Positions 7,043 through 16,636 are shown, counted from the first letter of the stretch. The stretch: 64,000 nt of DNA from Planctomycetota bacterium (GCA_022600195.1 JAHZKX010000011.1:21001-85000); one strand, 5' to 3'. Numbers and translations: made by a program. The notes: generated from the sequence alone by a model not told the origin.

Positions 7043-7816
7043 ATGAAACCATTACTCATCATATTATTCATTCTGCCTGCATCCCTGTTCGCTGAGGAAT
7101 GGACACCCCCAGAAAACCCTGATCCGCAAACCATTCTGAATGAAGCACAGAGCGACGCACTAGCCAAACGTTACGAAATTGCGCTTGCAAAACATATCTG
7201 GTTTCATAAAAACGCGACCAAACTACAGCCAGCCATGATCGGCGTTCGCCTCTCTTTTGCGCTCAGCTATTGGCACGATCTGGGAAAAGTATATCCACCC
7301 GCAATAGAGCGTCTCAAAGAGACGCGCGATCAAGCATCCAAAAATGTCCTCAATGGAAAACAACTCACTGATTCATTTCACGATTTTGTTTCAATCAACC
7401 GCACACTGGGTGAAAACGCGCAGACAGTAGATACGTTTATTTTACTTGATATGCAGAACAAAAAATCCGCAAAAAAAGTCTATCACATGGCGAGACGGGC
7501 TTTAATCAAGGGCAAAGAATATAAACTCTGTGGCAAATATCTTGATCCCAAACAGTCATTCCCTTTGACCATAAAGCAATATACTGAAAACAAGAAAATG
7601 GCTAAGAATCCTCAATTAGGGAAAGATTTTATCAATATTGCCAATTTGATGTTCAAAAACGAAGTGACCACGCTCATCGCTTTGCTCGTCGTCAATGATC
7701 GAAAAAAGGAAGCAAATGAAATCGCAGTCAGTGCCAAAATGGAATGGGACAACCCCGACTTCCACGCCGCCATAGACAAAGCCCTCGAAGGCAACGTACC
7801 TACCCCCTGGCCATAA
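7043..7816 (+). CDS. secreted protein of unknown function
   Basis: I choose the ATG at 7043 because it follows an AAGGA ribosome-binding site and begins a clear signal peptide (MKPLLIILFILPASLFAEEW). The open frame reaches back to 6902, but that extension is not protein-like. The mature protein of about 240 residues is mainly helical and Lys-rich, with no Cys pair or known motif. Its start (ILNEAQSDALAKRYEIALAKHIWFHKNA) suggests TPR-like helices, and homologous hypothetical proteins are likely in planctomycetes. No function is proposed. Confidence 0.65.
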   Translation: MKPLLIILFILPASLFAEEWTPPENPDPQTILNEAQSDALAKRYEIALAKHIWFHKNATKLQPAMIGVRLSFALSYWHDLGKVYPPAIERLKETRDQASKNVLNGKQLTDSFHDFVSINRTLGENAQTVDTFILLDMQNKKSAKKVYHMARRALIKGKEYKLCGKYLDPKQSFPLTIKQYTENKKMAKNPQLGKDFINIANLMFKNEVTTLIALLVVNDRKKEANEIAVSAKMEWDNPDFHAAIDKALEGNVPTPWP

Positions 7817-7882
7817 TCGTTTTGGCTGAGCAAGTGCAAACTGAATTCAACGACCCCCTTTTAACAAAAAGAGAAAACTCAC

Positions 7883-8185
7883 ATCGGCTGGGCAACCCAT
7901 TATATCGAAAAATTAAACGCAGGTGAAACGGTCTCTTTCCGCCCCCGAGGCAATTCCATGAAAGGGAAAATTGATTCAGGCCAGCTCTGCACTGTAGAAC
8001 CCGTTGAGGAAGACGACCTTGAAAAAGGGGATATAGTACTCTGCAAAGTGAATGGAAACGAATACCTGCATCTGATCAAAGCCATTCAGGGCAAACGTTA
8101 TCAGATCGGCAATAACAAAGGCGGCATTAATGGCTGGATCACATTCAACTCCATCTACGGAATACTCGTAAAAGTCGAAGCCTGA
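7883..8185 (+). CDS. small LexA/signal-peptidase-like protein, start unclear
   Basis: From the ATG at 7958 the frame gives 75 residues. However, the family's Ser motif, RGNSM followed by K and then a D-SGQLCTVEPV segment with DLEKGDIVLCKV, straddles that ATG. In frame, 31 codons lie upstream back to the stop at 7862-7864 (THIGWATHYIEKLNAGETVSF, then RPRGNS). They read like real protein but contain no ATG, GTG, TTG or CTG. So the gene starts at a rare codon (ATC at 7883 or 7904), is mutated at its start, or is a truncated derivative. The fold resembles the S24/S26 peptidase domain of LexA-like and signal-peptidase-like proteins. The YLHLIKAIQGKRYQIGNNKGGINGW segment is in keeping. Confidence 0.5.
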   Translation: MGWATHYIEKLNAGETVSFRPRGNSMKGKIDSGQLCTVEPVEEDDLEKGDIVLCKVNGNEYLHLIKAIQGKRYQIGNNKGGINGWITFNSIYGILVKVEA

Positions 8186-8197
8186 GAAAACTTCGCT

Positions 8198-9625
8198 TCA
8201 CGCGCGAATCGAATCTACAGCGTTCGTCTTTCGCTTCGCCGGGCCGAGCTGGCCTTTCACGTCCATCCCCTTGAGCATCGTGTTATAAACATCGATGCCT
8301 TCCGCACCGACATCCATAATCTGGCCCGTCTTGAAACGACCGTTGGCACCGGTGATGGCATGAAAAACGCCCGATAGTTCGCGTTTTACATTATTATGAC
8401 GACCATCGCCTGACTCAGTGGAAATGGTGATCAGTGAGTTTTCCAGAATCGTCTTGCCGTTTCCTTCTTTTGAATCAGAATCGTTAAGCCGTTGCAGGAA
8501 GTAGGCAACCTCGCGCATTTTCATATGTGCATGGGCACGCAACGCTTCGTTCTTTTTCTTTTCATTAAACTTGTGCCACCATTCGTGGCTGCAGCCTCTG
8601 TCGCCTGAAGCCTTTTGTTGCCCGGCGTCATCAAAGTGCCAGAGTTTCTTGCCATTATATTCATAGTCGCCTTTCAAACGAATGCGTTCACCTGCGGCTA
8701 GAAATGTCAGGGACCCGAATCGGACACGATCCATCTGAATCGCCAGCGCGTAAAGGTCGGCCATTAAACGCCACTCGGTTGTCAATTCCTCAAGCGTGAT
8801 ATCCACACCCATCCCTCCCGGATCAGCGGGTCCACCATGCAGAATTTTCGAGCGGGGTGGCAGCTGGGGTGCATTCGGGTCCTTTTGTTTTAACGCAAAG
8901 GCACGTTGTTCAAATTCACGAATTCGATCGAGATGATCCGCCACACGTGCTTTCGAAGCAGACCCTAACGGCGAATTCGCACCTGTATAAAACTTGTAAT
9001 CGTCTACGACCGAATCCAGAACACTGAGTTTGAGTCGTTTTCGGCGAACGTCTGTATTGTCGCCTGTCACAGAGATCGAACCAAACACTCGGTCAAAAAG
9101 AGCGCGTGGTTTTTCCTGCATTGTTGCAGCAACAGCTCCATCCTGGTTATAGCTGTGAACGTACCGACCAACGCGGCTACGGCGAAAGAAAGTACCTCCC
9201 ACCAGTGTAGACACCATCCCACTCGGCAAGCCTTTGGGGTAATGAGCTTTACGAACCATTTGATCAATCGAGGGTCCGCCCGATTTGGCTTCACCATCTG
9301 GGGGCTCCGCTGTGAACGCACCCGACGCACCATCGTAGTGTGCGTTGATCCCTTTTTCGTCGCAACGCACCTGATCGACGTTACGCATAATAAGCAACTT
9401 GTCACTTAAAGGTTTGAGCGGTTCCAGAACGCCGTCGAAGCCCTCGGTCTGCAGAGGAGCTGGAATCCCGAGACCAAAAAAAACATTGAATGCTCTGACG
9501 GGAACCGCTTGGGCGGGAGCCGCAGAAACCTGGGACGCAAGCATTTCCTCAAGGAGAGGTAGCCCAACGGTCGCTGTCCCCAGACTCTTGAGCATCGTAC
9601 GCCGAGGAATATTTCGTCTTGTCAT
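8198..9625 (-). CDS. DUF1552 protein, Tat-exported
   Basis: I start it at 9625 (MTRRNIPRRTMLKSLGTA), where a twin-arginine-type signal leads into TVGLPLLEEMLAS; the 18 residues upstream in the longer frame do not fit. The 475-residue protein matches the DUF1552 family, abundant in planctomycetes and nearly always downstream of DUF1592 cytochromes. Typical segments are AFNVFFGLGIPAP, GPSIDQMVRK, LTTEWRLMADLYALAIQMDRVRFGSLTFL and NSLITISTESGDGRHNN. It resembles the DUF1501 sulfatase-like family. The biochemical role is unknown; a periplasmic function together with the haem partner is inferred from its constant pairing. The gap to the upstream gene is 16 bases. Confidence 0.85.
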   Translation of the reverse strand: MTRRNIPRRTMLKSLGTATVGLPLLEEMLASQVSAAPAQAVPVRAFNVFFGLGIPAPLQTEGFDGVLEPLKPLSDKLLIMRNVDQVRCDEKGINAHYDGASGAFTAEPPDGEAKSGGPSIDQMVRKAHYPKGLPSGMVSTLVGGTFFRRSRVGRYVHSYNQDGAVAATMQEKPRALFDRVFGSISVTGDNTDVRRKRLKLSVLDSVVDDYKFYTGANSPLGSASKARVADHLDRIREFEQRAFALKQKDPNAPQLPPRSKILHGGPADPGGMGVDITLEELTTEWRLMADLYALAIQMDRVRFGSLTFLAAGERIRLKGDYEYNGKKLWHFDDAGQQKASGDRGCSHEWWHKFNEKKKNEALRAHAHMKMREVAYFLQRLNDSDSKEGNGKTILENSLITISTESGDGRHNNVKRELSGVFHAITGANGRFKTGQIMDVGAEGIDVYNTMLKGMDVKGQLGPAKRKTNAVDSIRA

Positions 9626-9641
9626 TAATGTGTCTCCAATA

Positions 9642-12290
9642 TTACTTCGCTTCTGTTCTCGTTTGCTGCACCAGATCACTTTTCACAATGGCAATCACCA
9701 GATCGGAATAAGTTCCGCCATTTTTACGTGCCGCTTCATGAATCTGGTCGATCACCCGAGCATCTGCTGCCACAAGCGGACGACCCAGCGCAAATTGTGT
9801 CACCTTCCAGGTGATTGATTTCTGAACTCGCGCACTGCCCGCCAGTAGATCCATGAGTTCGCTCGATGTCTTATAAGGAATTGCTTTCGCCGCACCCGGA
9901 AAGAGAATTTCTCCATCATCCCGCAATTCATTCCCATGTTCGTCTTTGTTGTGAAACGCCCCCAGGCCATCAAATTTTTCCAGACCAAAGGCCAATGGTT
10001 CAAACTTGACATGGCATCCCGCACAGGCAGCATTGGCGATCCGTTGCTCGGCAATGTGCCGTTGAGACAAGCCTGGCTTCGATGGTACAGGCGTTGTATC
10101 CAGACCCGGCGGTGGATCTTTGACCGCACCCCGTAAAATTCCTTGCAAAACAAATAAGCCACGTGTCACCATCGAGGCATCATCTCCCCCAACGGTGAGC
10201 ACACTCCCTTGAGTCAGTAGACCGCCCCGTGCGGGAACAGCCGATAAGTCATACCGCTGTAACCCGGATCCTTTCGGCTTGAGTCCATAGTGAACCGCCA
10301 GACGAGGCGTCGCGTAGGTCACCTGTGCGTTTAACAAATCTGCCAGTGGGCGTTTCTGCTGCCAGACAACCTCTTTGAAATAGGCACGCGTTTCTTCGCG
10401 CATGTCATCCGCAAGTGCGTCGTCCCATTTGGGAAATCGTTTGCGGTTGGGGCTGAGGTTATGCATCCGATCCAGATTCAACCATTCAGAAATAAAGAGC
10501 AAAGATCGCTCAACTGCACGTGGATCTTCAAGCATGCGCCGGAGTTGTTTCTCGAGTGCTTTTTCGTCATGCAGCTCTCCCGCATCGGCTGCACGATTTA
10601 ACTCCTGGTCGGGTGGTCCACCCCAGATGATGTAACTCATCCGCGAGGCAAGTTCAAAATCACCCACGGGCCACGCAGTTCCATCACCGCGTTGGTTTTC
10701 AATTCGATAAATAAATCGCGGTGACTGCAGCATTGCTTCAATCAGATAACGTACGGCTTCTTTATAATCACCACCGGTACTCGCAACTGTTGTGGCAATG
10801 CCGCTATAGATTGTAACTTCACGCTCATCCAGCGGACCGCGTAACAGCCATTTTCCCATGCTGGCGACGAACTGACGCATTGTAGCATCGGTCGAAAGTT
10901 TTTGGCTCTTGGAAAACCGGGACGCAAACTTCAGCACGTCCATTCGATCAACAATGATCTCTGCCAGACGGGCATAGATTTCCACATGCTTGAGGTCGAC
11001 ATTAAGATTATACGCAGTATTACTGAAACCATCCGCCCGCAGATCCGGGGGCAACAGATCACGTGCTTCTTTTGATATGTCGACACCAACGGCACTCTGT
11101 ACCGTTTCGATATATTCAGAAATCGTTAAACGCTGCACCCAGACATCGCCCGCGCGGCTGTCATGTTCATAAACCGCCGGGTCAATCACATCAATCGACC
11201 AGACAGCGCCATTGTCGATCCACTCCTTCAGAATCTTTTTCTGCTGTTTTGTCAGTGCTGCCCCCTTGGGGGGCATATCACCAGATTCGATCTGATCCCA
11301 CAACAGACTTTCGCCGGCCTTACCGGGAACGATCACTTTGCCGCTTTCTCCTCCCGCCAGTGCCGTCACTTTTCTTGATAAATCCAGACGCCCCTTCTTC
11401 GATGCGGAATCGTGACAGTCCAGACAGTTCTGTGCAATGATCGGGGCAACTTGTGTTTCAAACACATGCCGTGCACGCGAAGCAGCTAATGATTCTTTAG
11501 ACTCTAATTTACTTAATTTTGAGCTCGCTCCTGCCCGAAAATTCTGCGTGATCTCTTTCATAGTGAGAGAGCGACTATATACGGCAACTAAATGATATTC
11601 TCCCAGCCAGGGTCGGTCGCCGGTCATCTCATTCGCTAGAAGCAATCGAAAGTCCTTGCTCCAATTACTAAGTTTCCCAGATACTTTTTTACTCGACTGC
11701 TGCTTTCCGTTCACATAAATTCTCGCCGTTCCCGTGACATCACGCGTATAGACAATATGTGTCAAAACAGTGCTTGCCGAATTGTTTGGCGAAGTGATTG
11801 CGGGTATCCCGTTTGTGCTGGTGCCTGTAGTACGCAACCGCACTTCATATTTTTTACCATCTTGTCCAAGTGTGACATTGCGCTGGCTTGAATTGGCTGA
11901 AAGAGAAACAATTCGCGCCGGGCCTTTCTGGCGGTTATTAGCCGGCTTCACCCAGGCTTCCACCGTGATACTCCCCGAGCGTTTGACCGCGTTGATCAGT
12001 TTCTTCGCCGGTGTAGACGAACTGATCTTTGTGGAAGAACGAATGACAAGCAGACCCTTCTTCCATCGAACGGCCGTCGGCTTCTCAATCTTTAAATCCA
12101 ATGGTTGCCCAACACCAGAACGATCCTGAATTGTGTCCCCACGTGCTGCATCAAACGTGTACCACACCTGTAAATCGCGTGCGACACGGGGTGTCGCGGC
12201 CTGCAGGGGAACGATTGAAAAGACCAGGGTCAGCAGCAACCAGAAATAGCATTTGTTAATTCTGAAGATCCGACTCGATTTCCTGGTCAT
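9642..12290 (-). CDS. planctomycete haem protein with LamG and DUF1587/1592/1588/1585 domains
   Basis: The start at 12290 (MTRKSSRIF) puts a signal segment (KCYFWLLLTLVFSIVPLQAA) at the N end; an ATG 57 bases further up is possible. In the 882-residue form, residues about 35-255 are a LamG/concanavalin fold (DLQVWYTFDAARGDTIQDRSG, SITVEAWVKP). Then comes a c-type haem site NCLDCH (C289, C292, H293) with the PSCyt1-like GDMPPKG segment. The DUF1587, DUF1595, DUF1592, DUF1588 and DUF1585 blocks follow, with a second haem-type site ACAGCH near the C end. It is probably periplasmic and may act on polysaccharide; the function of the family is not established. It is in one operon with the DUF1552 gene. 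Confidence 0.85.
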   Translation of the reverse strand: MTRKSSRIFRINKCYFWLLLTLVFSIVPLQAATPRVARDLQVWYTFDAARGDTIQDRSGVGQPLDLKIEKPTAVRWKKGLLVIRSSTKISSSTPAKKLINAVKRSGSITVEAWVKPANNRQKGPARIVSLSANSSQRNVTLGQDGKKYEVRLRTTGTSTNGIPAITSPNNSASTVLTHIVYTRDVTGTARIYVNGKQQSSKKVSGKLSNWSKDFRLLLANEMTGDRPWLGEYHLVAVYSRSLTMKEITQNFRAGASSKLSKLESKESLAASRARHVFETQVAPIIAQNCLDCHDSASKKGRLDLSRKVTALAGGESGKVIVPGKAGESLLWDQIESGDMPPKGAALTKQQKKILKEWIDNGAVWSIDVIDPAVYEHDSRAGDVWVQRLTISEYIETVQSAVGVDISKEARDLLPPDLRADGFSNTAYNLNVDLKHVEIYARLAEIIVDRMDVLKFASRFSKSQKLSTDATMRQFVASMGKWLLRGPLDEREVTIYSGIATTVASTGGDYKEAVRYLIEAMLQSPRFIYRIENQRGDGTAWPVGDFELASRMSYIIWGGPPDQELNRAADAGELHDEKALEKQLRRMLEDPRAVERSLLFISEWLNLDRMHNLSPNRKRFPKWDDALADDMREETRAYFKEVVWQQKRPLADLLNAQVTYATPRLAVHYGLKPKGSGLQRYDLSAVPARGGLLTQGSVLTVGGDDASMVTRGLFVLQGILRGAVKDPPPGLDTTPVPSKPGLSQRHIAEQRIANAACAGCHVKFEPLAFGLEKFDGLGAFHNKDEHGNELRDDGEILFPGAAKAIPYKTSSELMDLLAGSARVQKSITWKVTQFALGRPLVAADARVIDQIHEAARKNGGTYSDLVIAIVKSDLVQQTRTEAK

Positions 12291-12607
12291 CACTTGATCC
12301 TTACCAACTGATTCATGCCATGCTAAGTTACCAGAAATCCAGTTCAAGATGAGGCAACCCTGTTCGTTTGAAATGTGAGGGCTGCTGCAAGATCATGTAA
12401 CCAAGAGGAGATATCAGAGCTTAGTCAACGATAGACGTTAATCACTGTATCAAGTTAATCGTAAACGCATGTCAGGCACTTGTCAATCCCCGGCACTTGC
12501 GCTGCAACCATTGAGGCTTACACTCACCTCGCCGATCGTTGAGTGAATGATTTTTGAGGTTATCATTCGATTAAAATGCTCTGATAAAGTATTGACTCAT
12601 TGAGTAT
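12291..12607. other. intergenic region, no gene
   Basis: About 317 bases between the haem protein gene and the end of the CFA-type operon, both transcribed leftward. It should carry the promoter of the haem protein operon. I see no convincing -35/-10 pair, terminator or ORF. Confidence 0.4.
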
Positions 12608-13741
12608 TTATTCGAATTTTCCGATCGCATTCCTGGCGAGCCTGAGATCCATTTCTTTATGGAATTGATTGCTCTCTTGACTGGGTAGGGAACAGCGCTC
12701 CAGCAAATAATGTGAAACGTACCACTCTTCTCCATTCGCATAGCCAAATAATTCAGAGACAGCCAGGAAGAACAGTCGCCACCGCATGAGCCAGCGTTTT
12801 GCCTGCGACTCGCCATAGGTGGCAGCAAGAACCGGCATGAGTTCACTTCGACGTTGATCAAGGTTTTCCAGCCATGCTTCGGCAGTGCGCTGATAATGTG
12901 TTCCGTTCCAGCGCCACTGGTTTTCGACACGCATATGATCTTGAAAGTGCGCAAACAGGTCATCGCTGGGCATGATGCCACCCGAAAAAAAGTGTCGGGC
13001 CATCCAGTCATCGGCACTCTGGTCATTAAAAGGATATACATACTGCCGGTGACAGAAAATGTGGACGAACAATTTCCCATCCTCATTTAACCAGCTGGCA
13101 ATCCGGCTCAGCAGCATTTCATAATTCCGCATGTGCTCAAACATTTCTACTGAGACAACGCGATCAAAGGTCAGATTTGTAGTGAAGTCATTCATATCAG
13201 CCGTGATCACAGTTAAGCGATCTGAAACACCCTGCGCAACTGCCTGCTTTTCGATGAACGCCCGCTGCGAATGAGAATTCGAAACCGCCGTAAGTTCAGA
13301 GTGGGGATAATTCTCAAGAATCCAAAGAGATAAGGAACCCCATCCGCATCCCAGTTCAAGAATCTGCATACCATCTTTGAGCTCTGCGTGTTCGCAAGTC
13401 TCAAGTAATGCGGCCGCTTCCGCTTCATCAAGTGTGGACACACCTTCCGGCCAGTAACAACAACTGTATTTTCCGCGATGCCCCAGAACCTTTTCATAAA
13501 ATTCTGCAGGAACTTCATAATGCTGTTCGTTGGCTTTTTCTGGAACGAGCGCGATCGGCCCCTGTTTGGCAGATTCAATGAATGACTGCAACTGGTTCAC
13601 CAACTCTTGATCATTTCCCACATCGAGAGAATCCAGACGTTTGCTGCACAGGCGCCGGATGGCGCTGCGGGTAATCCAATCGGGTACCCAACTTCGTTCT
13701 ACCAGTTCGATCGCGAAATTGGTCAGCAATTCTTTTTTCAT
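12608..13741 (-). CDS. CFA-synthase-type SAM methyltransferase (last gene of operon)
   Basis: The 377-residue protein belongs to the cyclopropane-fatty-acid-synthase superfamily: HYEVPAEFYEKVLG before the core, YSCCYWPEGVSTLDEAE, the SAM site MQILELGCGWGSLSLW (about 125-140), and RVVSVEMFEHMRNYE. It diverges from genuine Cfa (compare the gene at 14529): it has CCYW where Cfa has SCGVF, and a FFSGGIMPSDD segment. It may therefore methylate a different position or lipid. It overlaps the DUF1295 gene by 4 bp and ends the operon begun by the sigma factor. In Proteobacteria, similar methylases occur in light- and singlet-oxygen-induced regulons and in furan fatty acid synthesis; a shared role here is inference. 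Confidence 0.82.
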   Translation of the reverse strand: MKKELLTNFAIELVERSWVPDWITRSAIRRLCSKRLDSLDVGNDQELVNQLQSFIESAKQGPIALVPEKANEQHYEVPAEFYEKVLGHRGKYSCCYWPEGVSTLDEAEAAALLETCEHAELKDGMQILELGCGWGSLSLWILENYPHSELTAVSNSHSQRAFIEKQAVAQGVSDRLTVITADMNDFTTNLTFDRVVSVEMFEHMRNYEMLLSRIASWLNEDGKLFVHIFCHRQYVYPFNDQSADDWMARHFFSGGIMPSDDLFAHFQDHMRVENQWRWNGTHYQRTAEAWLENLDQRRSELMPVLAATYGESQAKRWLMRWRLFFLAVSELFGYANGEEWYVSHYLLERCSLPSQESNQFHKEMDLRLARNAIGKFE

Positions 13742-14532
13742 GTCGTCACCTGTTTCATTTTCGGAGGCCAGGGAAAAAACGCGCTCGTCGTTCTCTGATA
13801 GTCCCGATACTTGTCACCACGACTTTTGAGTGCCTGGGCTTCGGTTGGCGGAATACCCGTCACATTCAAGATGAAGTGCAGCATCAGCAAGGGCCCAATA
13901 ATCGTAAGCCAGCCCCAGGGGGCCGAGATCGCCAGACAGACATAAGCCCACCAGTGCAACCATTCAAAAAAATAATTGGGATGCCGTGAGTATTTCCAAA
14001 ATCCCTCGCGACAGACTTTACCTTGATGTTCAGGGTTCGCACGAAATCGAGCAAGTTGCCAGTCGGCGATGAGTTCACCCAGAATCGCAATCAACCAGAT
14101 GACGACACCAGCATAATCATACAGACCCAAAGGTGAAGTACCGCGTGCTGCAATCAACATCGGCAACGCAAACAGTAAACTGCCGATCGCCTGAAATTGA
14201 AAAAACCAGAATAATTTAAACTGTGCCGCACTGCCCCAGTCCTGCTTCAAAGTCTGGTAGCGACCATCTTCTGCCATGGTTAATACGCGCCAGAATATAT
14301 AGGCACTGAGTCGCAGAGACCAGACCAGGGCCAACGCTGCGATAACAATCCGCCGTGTCAAATCACCTTCATTGCTACCCCATACAAAAAACAGTGACAG
14401 CAGGCCCACACCCATGCCCCAGGCCACATCCACGATTCCCGCATCGCCTGTCCGACGCTGTATCAACCACAATAAACCCATCACTGTTGCCATCGAAGCC
14501 CAACCGAGGAATATCATTAACCAGGGATTCAT
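13738..14532 (-). CDS. DUF1295 membrane protein (steroid 5-alpha-reductase-like)
   Basis: 264 residues with about six to seven membrane segments. It carries the isoprenylcysteine methyltransferase / steroid-reductase-type C-terminal signature FWKYSRHPNYFFEWLHWW and ends KYRDYQRTTSAFFPWPPK, a standard ending of DUF1295 proteins. The GDAGIVDVAWGMG segment near the N end is also typical. It probably reduces or otherwise modifies a lipid double bond in the membrane using NAD(P)H; the substrate is unknown. It overlaps both neighbours by 4 bp, so it is made together with two CFA-type methyltransferases. Confidence 0.85.
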   Translation of the reverse strand: MNPWLMIFLGWASMATVMGLLWLIQRRTGDAGIVDVAWGMGVGLLSLFFVWGSNEGDLTRRIVIAALALVWSLRLSAYIFWRVLTMAEDGRYQTLKQDWGSAAQFKLFWFFQFQAIGSLLFALPMLIAARGTSPLGLYDYAGVVIWLIAILGELIADWQLARFRANPEHQGKVCREGFWKYSRHPNYFFEWLHWWAYVCLAISAPWGWLTIIGPLLMLHFILNVTGIPPTEAQALKSRGDKYRDYQRTTSAFFPWPPKMKQVTT

Positions 14533-15857
14533 GCCAGAACCTCTTGTTCCGACTGCTCGGAAAAACTGAAGGTATCAATGAATTCATGTCGCACCGGGTC
14601 GAACCGACAATCCGGCTTGGCAAACAACATCTGAACCGTATTACACTGGCGTTCCTCAAACGCAGCTTCACAATAACTGAAATAATAATTCCACATGCGG
14701 ATAAAAGATTCAGAATATCCCAACTCCCGAACCTGATCGAGCCGATCATTGAACTGTTTCTGCCAGCAGCGAAGTGTCTGCGCATAATGTGGGGCAATGT
14801 CTTCCAATTGCAGCAGTCGCATGTCAGTGATGCTGGCCGTTGATTGCAGAACCGCAGCTACCGAGGGCAGACATCCACCCGGAAAAATATACTTGCGAAT
14901 GAAATCAACACTCTGGAGATACTCCTGAAAACGCTGATCCTTGATCACAATACTCTGTAGCAACATCATTCCATCAGGTTTTAAAAGATCACTGCATTTC
15001 CGAAAATAAGTATCGAAAAACTGAGAACCGACGGCCTCAATCATCTCAATGGAAACCAGTTTGTCATACTTGCCTTCCAAATCTCGGTAGTCAGAAAGCA
15101 ATACTGTCACACGATCCGCGAGCCCCGCCGACTGAACACGTTCAACAGCCAGATGATATTGCTCACGAGAGATGGTTGTAGTTGTGACCTGGCAACCGAA
15201 ATTCTTTGCTGCATAAATTGCCAAACCTCCCCAGCCCGTTCCGATCTCCAGTAAATGATCATCTGATTCGAGACTGAGGTGACGACAAACCCGTTCCAAC
15301 TTGGCAAGTGAGGCATCATGCATCGTCGATGAAGGCTGTTCGAAAACACCACACGAATAACTCATCGTCTCGTCAAGAAACAGCTGATAGAAATCGTTCC
15401 CCAAGTCGTAGTGCTCATGAATATTTCGAGCTGCCCCGACGCGCGTATTTCGCCGCAACCAATGCCCTGCTCTTGCCGTTCTCTGAAAGAACCAGGCAAC
15501 CCCCCTTTCAAATCGATCTGAAACTTCCAGGTTCCGAATAAAAATACGAACCAGTGACGTCAGATCATCGCATGACCAGTCACCGTCAATTAGTGATCTG
15601 GCTATACCCAACCCACCCCCCAGAACAGCGCGTCGATAAAACCTTGGGTGGTGGACTGTAACTTCTGCTTTCAAATCTGAATCTGCTGTTCCAAAGCGAA
15701 GGTAATCCTGTCCGTGATTTAACGAAACCTCTCCGCGAACCAGACGATTTAACTTCTTCACAAGAACCCTGCGACAGGTGGAATCGATCAAACCTGGTTG
15801 TAATGACTGATGCCGTCCCTGCCTGTTGCTGAATCTATCTATGCCAAGTGTTGTCAT
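14529..15857 (-). CDS. cfa: cyclopropane-fatty-acyl-phospholipid synthase
   Basis: 442 residues with the full Cfa layout. The N-terminal lipid-binding domain runs to about residue 130. HYDLGNDFYQLFLDETMSYSCGVF follows, then the SAM-binding site LLEIGTGWGGLAIYAAKNFGC. Next come EQYHLAVERVQSAGLADRV, KLVSIEMIEAVG and FIRKYIFPGGCLPSV. It should transfer a methylene group from S-adenosylmethionine to the double bond of a membrane phospholipid acyl chain. It overlaps the DUF1365 gene upstream and the DUF1295 gene downstream by 4 bp. Family membership is clear; the exact product (cyclopropane or methylated/furan precursor) is not. Confidence 0.9.
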   Translation of the reverse strand: MTTLGIDRFSNRQGRHQSLQPGLIDSTCRRVLVKKLNRLVRGEVSLNHGQDYLRFGTADSDLKAEVTVHHPRFYRRAVLGGGLGIARSLIDGDWSCDDLTSLVRIFIRNLEVSDRFERGVAWFFQRTARAGHWLRRNTRVGAARNIHEHYDLGNDFYQLFLDETMSYSCGVFEQPSSTMHDASLAKLERVCRHLSLESDDHLLEIGTGWGGLAIYAAKNFGCQVTTTTISREQYHLAVERVQSAGLADRVTVLLSDYRDLEGKYDKLVSIEMIEAVGSQFFDTYFRKCSDLLKPDGMMLLQSIVIKDQRFQEYLQSVDFIRKYIFPGGCLPSVAAVLQSTASITDMRLLQLEDIAPHYAQTLRCWQKQFNDRLDQVRELGYSESFIRMWNYYFSYCEAAFEERQCNTVQMLFAKPDCRFDPVRHEFIDTFSFSEQSEQEVLA

Positions 15858-16636
15858 GGAGTCTTCGCCCCCTTACTTTCTTCTGATGATTGAGAATGTT
15901 TTGGATGTGGATAATAGGGAACGCGTTTCATCCACAGACGTAAGGCCTGCCAGTAGATTGCTGCGAATACGTAACCCGTAATCAGTGGATAAAGAATTAA
16001 AGAACGTGTCAGATTTGCGGTTGTTATTTCCCGACGATTAAGCTGCATAATGACATCAAAGATTTTTTCGCTATTGCGTTGGTTATCAATATTGACCGTT
16101 AAACTGTCTTGGGGTTCCGTCATTCGCCAGAAATACTGAATGTCCATTGGCATGAATGGCGACACGTGAAATGTTTTGTCTGTGGGTTGTTTTTCGGCAC
16201 CCGGACGAAATTGATCTGCATCTATTATGTAGCAATGTTGCTCGCCCCAGGGCGTATTGTGTACTTCGGCAACCACTGTTTGAACCGCTTGTGAGTCTTT
16301 GTCGAAACAAAAATAAAATGAAACGGGATTCATGATAAATCCGAAGTATCGTAAATGTGTGAGCAGTCGTATGGGCCCATCAGGCCTGGGACGACCGCTT
16401 TTGGTGACGAAATCTCTGATCGAATCCGAAAGCGATTGATCTGCAGCACCCATATGATCCTCACGACAAAAACGCGCCAGCGCCGGCCTGCGCGCAGACC
16501 AGAACCATCGACCTTGAAATACAGTATGAATCTCATCGAGGTCCAGGTACATCAGGTAGATTCGGTTGCGAAACTGGTGTTCCACTGGTTTATAACGTTG
16601 ATGTCGAACCCAACCTGTGTAGATTCCGCTTTCCAT
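15854..16636 (-). CDS. DUF1365 protein
   Basis: I choose 16636 (MESGIYTGWVRHQRYKP) because DUF1365 proteins normally open with an IY-G-V-H-R-P sequence; the longer frame to 16726 adds 30 unlikely residues. The chosen start lies 85 bases inside the end of the flavoprotein gene. Of 261 residues, visible family features are YLDLDEI, RLLTHLRYFGFIMNPVSFYFCF and VVAEVHNTPWGEQHCY. The protein has a hydrophobic C-terminal segment. DUF1365 genes are almost always next to a flavin oxidoreductase and a CFA synthase. The biochemical role is unknown, possibly an accessory of the lipid reaction. Confidence 0.85.
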   Translation of the reverse strand: MESGIYTGWVRHQRYKPVEHQFRNRIYLMYLDLDEIHTVFQGRWFWSARRPALARFCREDHMGAADQSLSDSIRDFVTKSGRPRPDGPIRLLTHLRYFGFIMNPVSFYFCFDKDSQAVQTVVAEVHNTPWGEQHCYIIDADQFRPGAEKQPTDKTFHVSPFMPMDIQYFWRMTEPQDSLTVNIDNQRNSEKIFDVIMQLNRREITTANLTRSLILYPLITGYVFAAIYWQALRLWMKRVPYYPHPKHSQSSEESKGAKTP

